Shown one piece after another: positions 1 through 10,133 of a DNA stretch of 25,283 nt. The first letter of the stretch is position 1. Each line of letters begins with the position of its first letter. Below the pieces are notes generated by a model. The model searched no databases and was not told the origin of the DNA. It saw only the letters and a program-made list of their open reading frames with translations. The stretch covers positions 141,600 to 166,882 of the forward strand of contig NAOQ01000066.1 of the NCBI GenBank assembly GCA_002751075.1, in the 5' to 3' direction. This DNA comes from Ichthyophonus hoferi (lineage: Eukaryota > Opisthokonta > Ichthyosporea > Ichthyophonida > Ichthyophonidae). The position numbers and the translations under genes were made by a program.

Positions 1-513
1 CATAATAGTAATAATAATAAGAAAAAGAGAAAGAACAATAACAATAGTCATAAGAAAACCAACAACAATGATATATAAATAAAAGATATTATCTAGGCAA
101 CCATTGCTTGCTATTGAACCATATGGAATATTGCTGCACAGAAACACATAGTTCCAATTGTTTTAAGGCAATAAAAAGGTTCAATGGGGTTGGACAAATA
201 GAGAATCCATATATATAATTCAATACGGGTTGACCGTACCCGCAAAAGGAGAGGAGATAAAGTGTATCTTGTAAGTGTTTATGTATGTGATTATATGGAC
301 ATATGGACATATATGTTCTATGAGTAGTTCATGGTATGCGTGTTAAGGATTCCAATTGAATAATGAAGATACTGGGATGAGAAATAAGCATTATGCGTAC
401 ATATGTATGTTTGTGAAATGACTCCAGTATCCATACGCAGATGCATATTGCACTCGGCCTCTGTCATAAATTTATTATAGCAAACATGAAGCAGGAGGGT
501 CAGGAACCTTTAC

Positions 514-1173
514 CAAATATTTTGACGTCGTCGGTTCTGGGCTAAGGCTGTGAAGATAAAAGTCTGTAAGGAAGCACAGTAAGCTAACAGCTAATAGTAC
601 TGCAACACTCTGGGTAAAAAACCTAGTTGTTTGTATGCAAAGAACTTTAACATATTGGGGTTGCTATGTAGTTGTAAAGGATTCATATATACATGTGGCT
701 TGTAGATATATAATCATAAATACATATGCAATATAACAACACATCCATACCTACCATACCCTCCCTCCCCAACACATCCATACCTACCATACCCTCCCTC
801 CCCAACACACAATACATACAGGAGCCTTATGTAAATCGTAAATATGTATCCATCAATTCAAAAAAAAAAAAAAAAAGAGAGATTTAAATTGCGTGCATAT
901 CAACTGAGAAAACAACATGCACATAACCAAACTAATTGGATATTATACGTTGATGCATGGAAGTATATTTCGCAATTACATGCTGGTAAATAAAAACAAA
1001 TAGAAAATGAAAACATAAAGCCAAAAATATAAAAATATACTCAATTAAATAAAAACATACACCTACATCATTTTCTTACCTTCATTTCGAAGCCACCATA
1101 TACAAATGAAGAAGAGGAGACCTAAAGCACCTACCCGACGGAGGAATAACTTCCCCATAGTATTAAAATACAT
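514..1173 (-). CDS. Partial gene, 5' exons of a putative type II membrane protein
   Basis: I do not recognise this gene. Exon 1 is 1173-1080: it starts at an ATG and encodes a short basic N-terminus (MGKLFLRRVG), then a hydrophobic stretch (ALGLLFFICIWWL), and ends at a good GTAAG donor in phase 1. A candidate exon 2 is 563-514: it has a pyrimidine-rich acceptor ending TTACAG, begins in the matching phase, reads open for 16 codons (FYLHSLSPEPTTSKYL) and ends at GTAAAG in phase 0. Basic residues, then one membrane anchor, then a Pro/Ser/Thr-rich stem is the layout of Golgi type II enzymes, so a glycosyltransferase or similar is possible, but that is inference from topology alone. A further exon may lie near 90-140 (acceptor TGTGCAG), but I found no good donor for it. 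The rest lies off the left edge. Confidence 0.4.
738..803. repeat. 33-bp tandem duplication
   Basis: Two perfect head-to-tail copies of a 33-base C-rich unit (738-770 and 771-803), followed by the first seven bases of a third copy. It lies in an intron of the partial minus-strand gene. Two copies only, so it is a local duplication, not an array. Confidence 0.9.
860..876. repeat. Poly-A run
   Basis: A run of 17 A on the plus strand inside an intron of the partial minus-strand gene. On that gene's strand it is a T-run. It is not directly followed by an AG, so I did not use it as a splice acceptor. Confidence 0.85.
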
Positions 1174-2550
1174 GACTACAACGTTTTTACTAAGCTATAT
1201 ATGGCGTCCGTAAAATCCACCTTATTTTTGACTAAACATTGTAAATAATATGTTATAAATAATATTTTATATATACATATATGTAATATTTTATAAATAA
1301 TATTTTTCAACGTTCGCGTGCACTATTCGCTATAATTATTCATATAAACAGTTATCATAAATGCTGTTATTATATAACTTTCCGACTGAAATGTAGATTC
1401 GATTGGGTACTTAAGCACCAAGGAACATAAAATAAAATGCTTTAGCAGCCAATAAAAACCTTCATGATATGACCTCAAGTAGGTATATGTTTACATGCTA
1501 TTGGATCACACTTTTATGTAGCTGGACAACCAATCATACCATAACATGGCCGTTACGTTATTAGGTTAATCTATAGATACTTACAATCCTATGAATATTT
1601 ATAATATATAATAAATAATGTAAGTACAAACTTAAACTAATTCATTACATTTACAACAAATTCAAGCCTCTACGTAACTTTAATATCACTCTTGCTATTT
1701 ATTAGTCGTTAAACTCCAGTTAACTACTTCACTAATTGTGTATTTTTAGAGATAAAATGATGATATGTCCAGTATGCTTTTAGTAATAAGATCCAATAGG
1801 AAACAGTATTTAAATTCACATGTGGGTTAATTCAATTCTGGGTAGTTATTAATTAACTCACCCACTATGGATGGCAGAAAAAATTGCAAGAAAACCAAAT
1901 AAGGAAAAGGAAATCTGTTCACTATAACTGCAGAAAAACAAAAGGCGTATCCTGTCACAGACAAAACTTTTATTGTTATTAAATATAGCATGTTTTATGT
2001 AGACTACTTAAATCTAACCATGAATTAATTAATAACAAGTTAATAATAGCTTATTATTAAGTAAATAAATAATCTAGACTATAGCTATTATTCACCTATG
2101 TTGTGTATGTATTTATATCCAACACTACTTAGGTGCCTTTGTTATTATGTATTTATTCCTCCTTTCCATACAATACAGTAGCCATTATTACAACCATATT
2201 TTCCTAATGTAGATTTTATACACAAGGGGCCAGATTATTAAAATAACTTAAGGATGCAGTTTTATTTTACCGCGATCTTAATTTCTATTGGTCCATCCTA
2301 ACCTATCAAACAGAGTATCCTATTACTATCTGTGTCACTGAAGAATTATTAGACCAGATCAGGTACAGGGATATTTTATAAATCGATAACATATTATACA
2401 ATTCTGGAGTACACAGTATGGGTACTATGCCCTTCAATGGTATTTCCAGGTAAGCTCATTCTAATTAAAAGGAAAAAAATACACCCACAGCTTAAAATAT
2501 ATAAGTATTTGATGATAATATGTGATTTAAAAGTATTTAGATTTTTTTTT
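1174..2550. other. Intergenic spacer, head-to-tail minus-strand genes
   Basis: This stretch separates the 3' end of the SLC35F-type gene from the start of the partial gene on its left. It is AT-rich on both strands, with many stops in all frames and runs such as TTATAAATAATATTT. I see no exon, RNA gene or repeat family that I can support. Promoter signals for the left gene should lie at its left end, but none stands out. Confidence 0.6.
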
Positions 2551-5500
2551 TTAATGCAGTGCTTTGTTACTCAGGAGACAACTACTAGTTCCTCCGTCAA
2601 CGTAGTAACCAGATAGTCGGTTATGCCTAGGTAGCAAAGGATCATTTTCGGATTCCAGTTGCGGAGAATCATCTGTAACAAAGTATTATGAAAATTAGAA
2701 TATAATTGAAGACGGCGTAATCCTTTGATTGATTCTAATGGGTTGGCTGAAGAAGGTATATTTATGAAGAAGGTAATATAGCTATCTCTTGTGAAGAGCG
2801 AGAGCAGACAGTAAGGGGCAGTGGAATGGTCAATAATAAATAAGTAGGAATAAGTGTTACAAAACATTGTGAAAACAAACTAATAAGGATTGTTCTAATG
2901 ATATTCTAGGTAGGTGGTCCAGAATAAAATCAAGGTATAGCTCCATAGATATTTATAAATTAAGAGTCCCCAGTAGAACTTATATATACCACCAAGACAC
3001 ATTTATGAATTTAACGACCGTAGTACGTGGATTAGTTTATAATTAAATATAATATATATTGTTAAAACCTTAAGTGTTTAAATATATGAACACGCAAGCC
3101 AGAATGACCTAGTACTCAATTTTACGTATCAATTCGGCGATGAACTGGATATTACATTATACTGATACTAAACTATATAAAAAAACCAATAAAAATTGCT
3201 AAAACTACACTTGAACTTTTAACCACACTACATGCATAAAAGGTATCATTAGGCATTAAGAATCAGAGCCAGATATGATTAAATTCCTAAGGATCTGACA
3301 CTTGGAATATATATAGTTAGATAAATAGAGAGAGAGCTATATAAATGAACCTTTTTCTCGTTTTTCATCTCTAATCATACATTTCTTTTAACATAACCCA
3401 AATATAATTGACAAGTTTATACTTCGCTAACCATTTTAAAAACAATATTTTTCAATATTTTTTAATGTAATAATAAATAAGAAAATAGGATAATGGTATA
3501 AGAAAAACAGCTATTTCTGGTAGACCTACCATCCTGGTACACAGACCATTGAGTATTTCCGGCCATAGAATGCTCCAATAGCCTCATCCTATAACTTACT
3601 GGCTGCCAGCTATACAGACCAATACCGAGGGCTATGGTGAAAAATGATCCCACATAGACGTTGTCAAACTATATTGGTATGGAAAAATAAGGGTTATATG
3701 ATGTTATAACACTGGGTGATAGCGATATAATGTACGCAATAGAGGGTATATTACCAGTCATATACTGTAGTATATTATGCATTGTCTAATTAAAGTGTTA
3801 TAGATACCTGGGTAGCCGTAGTAAAAAGGCAACCGGGTCTACTCTATCATAAATTAAAAAACAAAAAACAAAAACAAAAAGAAAACAAGTATTAATATCC
3901 TCTCAACTTACCGTCATTGCAAAAAATAAAACACTAAAAAGAAGACTGTAGATATCGGCACACAACAAAGTGACATTAAGGAAGGACGAGCTGGTAAATC
4001 GTATTACAAAGGGAACACCAGAGTAAAATATGAACAGACAGAGTCCATATGCTAGCATCAATCGCACTGTAGTGATGGTGGAGGTAAAGATGAAGGAAAG
4101 AGATAAGTAAGAGGTAACAAATAATATGTATGTCTGTATATATGCATATATGTATGTATATCTGTATGTATGTGCTTATGTATGCATGCATGTATCTATG
4201 TGTAGGTAGATGTAAGCTATCGTCTAATGATACATATAATATTATCTGCATCCAGATTGCAAACATAATACAAATTACCAATTACAAAATGGAAGACTAC
4301 ATTCCATTCAGTAACATTGCTAACATGATTGATCCATCTTTTAGCTAATTGACTCACCTCGTCTACGTACAAACCCTCAGATAAATATTATATGCCTACA
4401 CATACAACACCCACAGAAAACACACAATACTCTCCCCGTATGAATAAATCAAGCTAGTATATGTATTTCAATATTGTAGATCTACAATTACCTAGATAGA
4501 TAGACCATGTAGTGGCCATAACATCCCTTCCCTCCAAGACGACCCTACGGTAAAATCACAGTTAGAGATTGTACATACCATACTTGTAGAGTGTGTACGC
4601 ATATGTATATGTATTAACCTTTATATACAGATAAGAGGTAACTGACAATAATACAAACAAGGTGTGCCGGAATAATAGCGGTGATAGGAAGTTACTAATT
4701 CTTACGCTTGAATACTAGCAAAAATTGTGCCAAAAAATCCCAGCATTCCTAGAAACTCGGGGACTGATTGCTGTTTTACCAGGAGCTCCTGCAGGATATT
4801 TGTTAGAGGCTATATTTTTAGAGAGAAATGATTTATTGCTTTAGATTATATATAAAGAGGACCTGCTAAGGGAAGGCAAAGAAAGTGTGTGCGTGTGTAT
4901 TCGTAGGAATGCAATGAGAAGGATTAAAGTTGAAGAAAGGGAGAATCAGACTGAAGGAAGAGATGGAGGAAGTATATATAATCATAATAATAATAATATT
5001 ATTATTACAAATACTATTACTATAGATAGTAATATATTCTTACCTGGCACACATTGGAAAGGGCATAGAGCAAGGCGCCAAACAAACATAGCAAGTCACC
5101 CAACCAGGCCCACTTCAATGAACCCTGCGCCCTATCACTATCCGCGAATAATAATAAAACCACGCCACACACACTAACAGCCGCACCTCCAAGATGTGTG
5201 AGGGAATAATGGGCATGTAAAAGATGGTATGATAGTAGCATTGCACATGGTATAGTGAAACAATCGAGAATCTGCGTGGGTAGAGAGAGGAGAGGTTGGT
5301 GTGAGTGTCATAATAGGCTATAGGTAAAATAAAGAAGTGTATCAGAGGATAATAAGTTACTTATCTAACCAACCTTACAATTATTTAATAATAGTAACAA
5401 TAGCATGCCTCTTTTGTTTCCCCTTAGTCCAGAGTACTATCTAATATTGTATTTTCAATAAGCTATAAGAGAAATGGTATGAGCCCTCTACCCTCTCTAT

Positions 5501-7052
5501 ATTTCCTCATCGTCCTTAATCTGTTTAACCATAAATATGTAAAACAAATAAATTTTACTGTATACTTTTCTGTCGATTTTTCCTTCTCTGTCTTTTACCC
5601 TTCTATCTGAACAGTATCCGCTGTATCAATATAGGGAGATATCATTCTAATCTATACGCTTATCTATACACAATGCCTCTCCCAGCCAAATTTCCGCCAA
5701 GAAAATATGGGCATTTTATAAGAGTATAACAATATAATGGTGTATAGTATAAAAATATAATAATATAAAAGTATATCTTATAGGAGTAAAGAATGACAGG
5801 ATAACAGTATGTATATATCTATGTATAATACTAGTATGCTAATGCCAATGTAGTATACTATATGTAACTATTAAAATTGGGAGTATTCTGGTAAACTCGA
5901 TACATAAATAAAGCTCAATGCATTTTTTTTTATAAAAAAAAACAACAATAACAATGCAATCATCCTACCTCTACCCTATACTCTCAGGTATCACACACCT
6001 GTACGGATGCAAGTGATGTATATCTATAAGCAAGGACCATAAGATAGTTAGCTTCCAGATCACAGGCTGCCACTAGGGCATATTTCCACCATCTTTTCCT
6101 GAACGCAGTCCCTAGTTGCCCTTTCCAGGCCAGCACAGGGAGATATACACATAAGAGGGTGAGGTAGGTAATTGTGTTTTGTGTCGTGGGAAGATTAACA
6201 TTGGCGTTGGCTAGGAGCTGCAGTAATAATTATCAGACCGTGAACTTTGCATTGAACAGTAAGTCTCTTTACCTCCCTTCATAACCATCTTGTTTTGTCT
6301 GATTGGCATGCCAAGAATCTACTACACGTGCATAAATACATAAACATGCACACATGTACGCAGAGATATTTCTTCTCTACCTGCTTTCTATATCATACTC
6401 TTAAAAAAATTCTTTAACCACAACAGCGGTAATTTGCAACAACAGGCTGTCTTCATCACTGCAAGAGCAGGTTATGAAAACAAATTATGATAGTAAACGC
6501 ACATTAGATTAGGTGTGTGGGTCAAATAGCGGATTCAGCGAGTAAAGGAAGGCTTGGCGAGGGATAAAGTGAGAGGAGCAAAGCAAAATATATGACTGGG
6601 TAAGAATGAATGCAAAGATAAAGACAAGAGTAAGGTTTTAAAAACAGGAGTATATGCGAAGATGCTTATGTATAATTGTATAAGTATGATATGGATGTAA
6701 AACAATAAGAGATAGGCCTATACTGTTCTGTGTGTGCTGTAAGCAGCTTATACGCATGTATATTCGTTTACTTATATTTCAATATAAGCAAATATAGTAT
6801 AAATCTATGAATACATGCCTTTCTGTATAACTAAACAATACAGTAAGCTTTACATATAGTATCCAAAAGTGTATACTTCATAATATATAAACATATGTAA
6901 GTATGTATACGGATATATAGTAGCACCTAGCTAACCTGGCTAGTAACTCCAGAGAGCGCTACACATAGGCACAGCAGCTGTCCTAGTATAACAACAGCTG
7001 CCAGTTTTAGAGCTGGCCTTTCCACCATTTCTTTTATGCGAGCGCTCCCCAT
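2551..7052 (-). CDS. SLC35F1/F2-type solute transporter, eight exons
   Basis: A multi-pass transporter of the drug/metabolite transporter superfamily, SLC35F1/F2 branch, expected in endomembranes or the plasma membrane; substrates of this branch are poorly defined. Exons: 7052-6936, 6217-5999, 5271-5044, 4788-4706, 4544-4492, 4066-3912, 3668-3530, 2672-2551. Every junction is GT-AG and in phase, giving 371 aa, close to family length. Recognisable family blocks in order: ILGQLLCLC...GVTSQ (about 23-39), KRWWKYALVAACDLEANYL (about 80-99), ILDCFTIP (113-120), GDLLCLFGALLYALSNVCQ (170-188), PEFLGMLGFFGTI (about 198-210), FLNVTLLCADIYSLL (about 263-277) and YVGSFFTIALGIGLYS (about 290-305). About ten hydrophobic helices can be read. 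The cytosolic C-tail holds an acidic dileucine motif, ENDPLL (340-345). The start is the first ATG in the open frame; 39 codons run exactly to the donor. Reading through the last intron would give a different tail ending at 3462. I am very sure of the family and fairly sure of the last exon. Confidence 0.92.
4120..4203. repeat. TATG/GTAT-type microsatellite in an intron
   Basis: Degenerate short repeats of the TATG and GTATG type. They lie in the intron between exons 5 and 6 of the SLC35F-type gene and create open frames on both strands (4130-4348 plus, 3976-4281 minus) that are not genes. Confidence 0.75.
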
Positions 7053-7184
7053 CCCCGTCTGTTAGGCCGCTTCACAACCCCTATTCACCCACTAAAGTCA
7101 AGTACATACAATACACTACAAGATAATAATAGTTGTGATCTACAGTGTTGTTCTGGATTGGCGACCTTCTCATTAACTACTAGT

Positions 7185-7219
7185 CACTGAGCCAGATTTT
7201 AATTAAATCTGGCTCAGTG
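7185..7219. repeat. Perfect 15-bp inverted repeat, 5-nt centre
   Basis: The arms CACTGAGCCAGATTT (7185-7199) and AAATCTGGCTCAGTG (7205-7219) are exact reverse complements around TAATT. The symmetry extends outward: CTACTAGTCACTG on the left pairs, with one mismatch, with CAGTGATTAGTAG on the right after one extra copy of a CAGTG step. It lies about 130 bp upstream of the SLC35F-type start. It could be a cruciform-forming site, a structured leader or a tiny non-autonomous element remnant; the sequence does not say which. Confidence 0.85.
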
Positions 7220-7996
7220 CAGTGATTAGTAGATAGGCTATTATGTTTTGTTCATATTTTTTAATTGACTTGGTTGTGGTACTAGATTGTCAATAGTAAT
7301 TACTGTGCATTGACGCATAACAAGTACAGAAATACAATGAAATACGCTAGTAAATATACAGTTTAACAATCTGGTTCTCCACAAGGTTGTTTATGTGTAT
7401 ACATTTATTTTTCTATTGCATGTCGCATTTGAAGCATAGTTTTCCACCCTACCATGAATTAATTTTTTCCGAGAGTCATTAATGTGATTATGTTGAAACT
7501 TAACATTTTTCTGCCATGTATTTGTTGCAATAATATATATATATCGATACAAAGTTGGTCGTTTTGCAATCACCAAAATTTTGAAAAAATCCAGTAATTG
7601 CCATGTTCGTTGCCAAACTATGCGATAGATTCAATTGTCTATTAGTAAAAAGTGTTACCAGTAGCGAAGAAACAGGGTTTTCTTTTGTCCGTATAAGTAC
7701 CTGTCTATCTACGTACAACATATGCCTTGCACTTTATATTGGTATCAATTCCGGCCCCTCTATAAGAACCAATTAGTTACAATTACAGTGTAAGTAAGCA
7801 CCATTTATTATAGCTTATAGTGTGATATTTATACTACATATATATTTATGATTGCCGAGTTGTCTCACAATGGTTAACTAAAGAGGAATAGATAATTAGA
7901 GGGACATTCAACCAAGTTGGCAGCAATCTGCTGTTCACAATGTAATCCCTGGAGATACAAGGTACATTAAAGGTTACTGATATTATGTCAGAATCT

Positions 7997-8025
7997 AGCT
8001 ATTATTGTGAAAATTGATAATAGCT
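7997..8025. repeat. 9-bp inverted repeat, hairpin
   Basis: AGCTATTAT (7997-8005) and ATAATAGCT (8017-8025) are exact complements around an 11-base loop. It lies just before the structured block at 8053-8213. AT-rich stems of this size arise easily by chance. Confidence 0.6.
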
Positions 8026-8052
8026 TATTTTGGTTAATTGTAAATTCTAAAT

Positions 8053-8213
8053 CTGATCATTTGTAACGTTTGGACCCGCCGACTCGACTAAATCCTGGGT
8101 TAAACTTACTGATGAACTGGACTCACAAGGTCTTATGAGTAATCTTAGAGCCGCCAACCCGTCCTGACCCGGTCAGGCGGTGAGCTCTGAGCCGACGACC
8201 TGTGTGTGATCAG
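8053..8213. other. GC-richer structured island bounded by CTGATCA/TGATCAG
   Basis: A block of about 160 bases, much richer in G and C than its surroundings, bounded by CTGATCA (8053-8059) and its complement TGATCAG (8207-8213). Inside, CCTGACC (8163-8169) pairs with GGTCAGG (8171-8177), and AGAGCCGCC (8147-8155) can pair with GGCGG (8176-8180) and CTCT (8185-8188), so two stems compete. A plus-strand frame at 8056-8166 is open for 36 codons and reads protein-like (GPADSTKSWVKLTDEL) but has no ATG near its front and no clear acceptor. It could be a structured RNA, a small element remnant or a decayed exon. Confidence 0.4.
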
Positions 8214-8409
8214 TATTGTGCAGTACAACATGTCCAGGATATGACTAGGGTGCAAAAGAAGATTGCGGTTTCATTTAAAAGTTGGATCCAAGAATAAGCA
8301 AAAACAGCTGAATGTATACATTTCTCCTACTTTTCTACTGAGTAGCTAGTAATAAAAGTTAATATATTATATTTTTTTAATCAAATATTGTTGGGAATAA
8401 TAAGTAGAG

Positions 8410-8425
8410 ACAGGAGCGCTCCTGT
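8410..8425. repeat. Perfect 16-bp palindrome
   Basis: ACAGGAGCGCTCCTGT is fully self-complementary with no spacer. It is followed by a doubled GTAACCT step. A palindromic binding site for a dimeric regulator is possible, but nothing else supports it. Confidence 0.6.
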
Positions 8426-9262
8426 AACCTGTAACCTATTCGTTTAGGAGAAAGAATACCAACTTAAAGGGGGTTTTAACGTGTCTCTTTGCATACACAA
8501 TGGACAAATATGCTAAGAAGCATTTTTATTATTAAACAAGGTCAGCAGGACTTGCTTTACACAGGATGCCTAAGCAATGTGCTTGGACCCCAAAATATAT
8601 GATTTGAAATGGCATATTATAATGTATATTGTTGCAGGGTATCTACCATTGGCTGGTTGAGTTTTGATAGATTGAGTATCTTGATTGCCGGCTAACATAA
8701 ACAAACTGCACTGGTATTTTCTCAGGCTATTTATGTAATAAAAATTGTGCATAATATGAAATGTTTATAGCTACATAAAGAAAAACTTGAATTAATTAAA
8801 TATTCCTCTTTTAGCAAATATTATTTTTACAGTGAGTCCAATATGGAACCAATGGAAGATTATGTCGATAGAAATATTATTATATGAAAGACAAGCCATT
8901 AATAAAGGAATAGAACAGGTTTAAAGTTAAAAGACATACGAGAGGAATGATTCAATAATTTGTATCTCACACTATATTTTTTTGTAATATATATGCATAT
9001 TCTATTTGACTTAATGATTGTGTTGCAGTACTCGTTAGCTCCGAACAAACACGTGGTTTGGCCTGAAGTTCTGGGATCATGAAATGATTGGTTGGATATT
9101 AGTTGCTTGAATAACGTTTTTATAGGATTCTGCGGCCAGTGGCTATAAAGTTTTATGGTTTTTAAGCAGGTAAACTGATACGCCAATAAGTATCTTAAGA
9201 ACGCGTCTACGATTGACACCCGCAATGAACAAAGGAAAAGGATAAAAGAGAACAATTAATAA

Positions 9263-9279
9263 ATGCCCACACCGGGCAT
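9263..9279. repeat. Short GC-rich hairpin
   Basis: ATGCCC (9263-9268) and GGGCAT (9274-9279) pair around ACACC, followed directly by a GC-rich run (CGCGGCCCGC). It is unusual in this AT-rich spacer, but short. Confidence 0.45.
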
Positions 9280-9559
9280 ACGCGGCCCGCATGCCTGTAT
9301 ACGTGTATAATATTGATATAGGAAAAATACGAATACGTTCGTGACACGTAAAGGTTTACATCTATTTGCTAATTGTTAAACAATACATATTTATAGTCAG
9401 ATTATACAATACTTAATTGGGGCGACCCCGAAACCTGGACGTATCACTTAAACTACAAAAGATTGCTCTAGATCTCTAGATTTTCATTAGTTGTAAGGAA
9501 GTTAAACGAACGGAATTTAGTTCGTCTCACTAATCAAATTAAAGTACTACACGAAATAA

Positions 9560-9657
9560 TTTATGATAGTATAGAAAGTATAGTAAAGTGCAGTGCAATG
9601 TAGTATAGTATGGTTTAGTATAGTATAGTATAATATGGTATGGTGCAATATAGTATT
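9560..9657. repeat. Degenerate TAGTATAG-type tandem repeat
   Basis: Roughly 100 bases of imperfect TAGTA/TAGTATGG units. The complementary pattern (ATACCATAC and similar) appears near 24000-24075 in the helicase gene's first intron. Simple repeat; no coding capacity. Confidence 0.7.
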
Positions 9658-10133
9658 TTAAACTTTTTTTCCAAATGGGTTTTATTTTTCTTGATGAGGC
9701 CATCTCTTATATAATCCGTGCTACGCTATGCCATTATCTTTCTGGAAATGGAGCGTAATAAAGTTTATTATTATAATTTACGAAGGAGAGTAACAGATAT
9801 TACTCAGATTAAACCAATCCAGTTATATCGGCACGGCACGAGGCAGGCAGTTTATCTGCATTGTACGCGATCAGTGAGTGAGCCAGTACTACTACTTCCA
9901 TCATTAATACTGGTCTATTTACCAGTGCTCGTTATTGTTTACAGTGTAAGACATGATAAGGCTGAAGTATCTTAAAATTATGTCCCCATTGTGTTAGTTC
10001 TTCTATTGCGTTCACTAATTATGTCAAAACGTAGTTGAGCTAGTCGACGCCTCTGCATATTTCTTTCAAATAGAATTGGTTATAAAATATTCTCTGTCCC
10101 AGTTTAGTACGGTAGTAGTATAAATGTTACAAA

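Larger units (their letters stand above)
7053..10133. other. Divergent intergenic spacer with inverted repeats
   Basis: About 3 kb between the divergent starts of the SLC35F-type and PIN-type genes, so it should carry both promoters. It is AT-rich but holds several short, perfect inverted repeats (7185-7219, 7997-8025, 8410-8425, 9263-9279) and a GC-richer block at 8053-8213, listed separately. The open frames at 8899-9255 (minus, no ATG at its start) and 9748-9975 (plus) resemble nothing I know, and I do not call them genes. No tRNA or snRNA pattern was found by eye. Confidence 0.6.

Noticed and set aside
89-310. Minus-strand open frame near the left edge
   Set aside because: No family resemblance. 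A possible acceptor inside it could mark a third exon of the partial gene, but I found no convincing donor before the stop.
738-803. Possible CRISPR-like or minisatellite array
   Set aside because: Two direct copies with no spacer, in a eukaryotic intron. It is a simple duplication.
2571-2867. 98-codon minus-strand open frame with an ATG
   Set aside because: The right half overlaps, in another frame, the last SLC35F-type exon, which fits by splice phase and reads as a sensible hydrophilic tail. The frame itself resembles no family.
4130-4348. Overlapping open frames on both strands near a TATG repeat
   Set aside because: Both come from microsatellite sequence inside a transporter intron; only the short minus-strand exon at 3912-4066 is real, in a different frame.
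8899-9255. 118-codon minus-strand open frame in the divergent spacer
   Set aside because: It begins at a TTG, not ATG, has no recognisable motif, and shows no splice context. Likely chance, though its length is notable.
9748-9975. Plus-strand open frame just upstream of the PIN-type gene
   Set aside because: It has an ATG and a hydrophobic segment but no known resemblance. It may lie in the 5' leader of the PIN-type transcript; not enough to call a gene.
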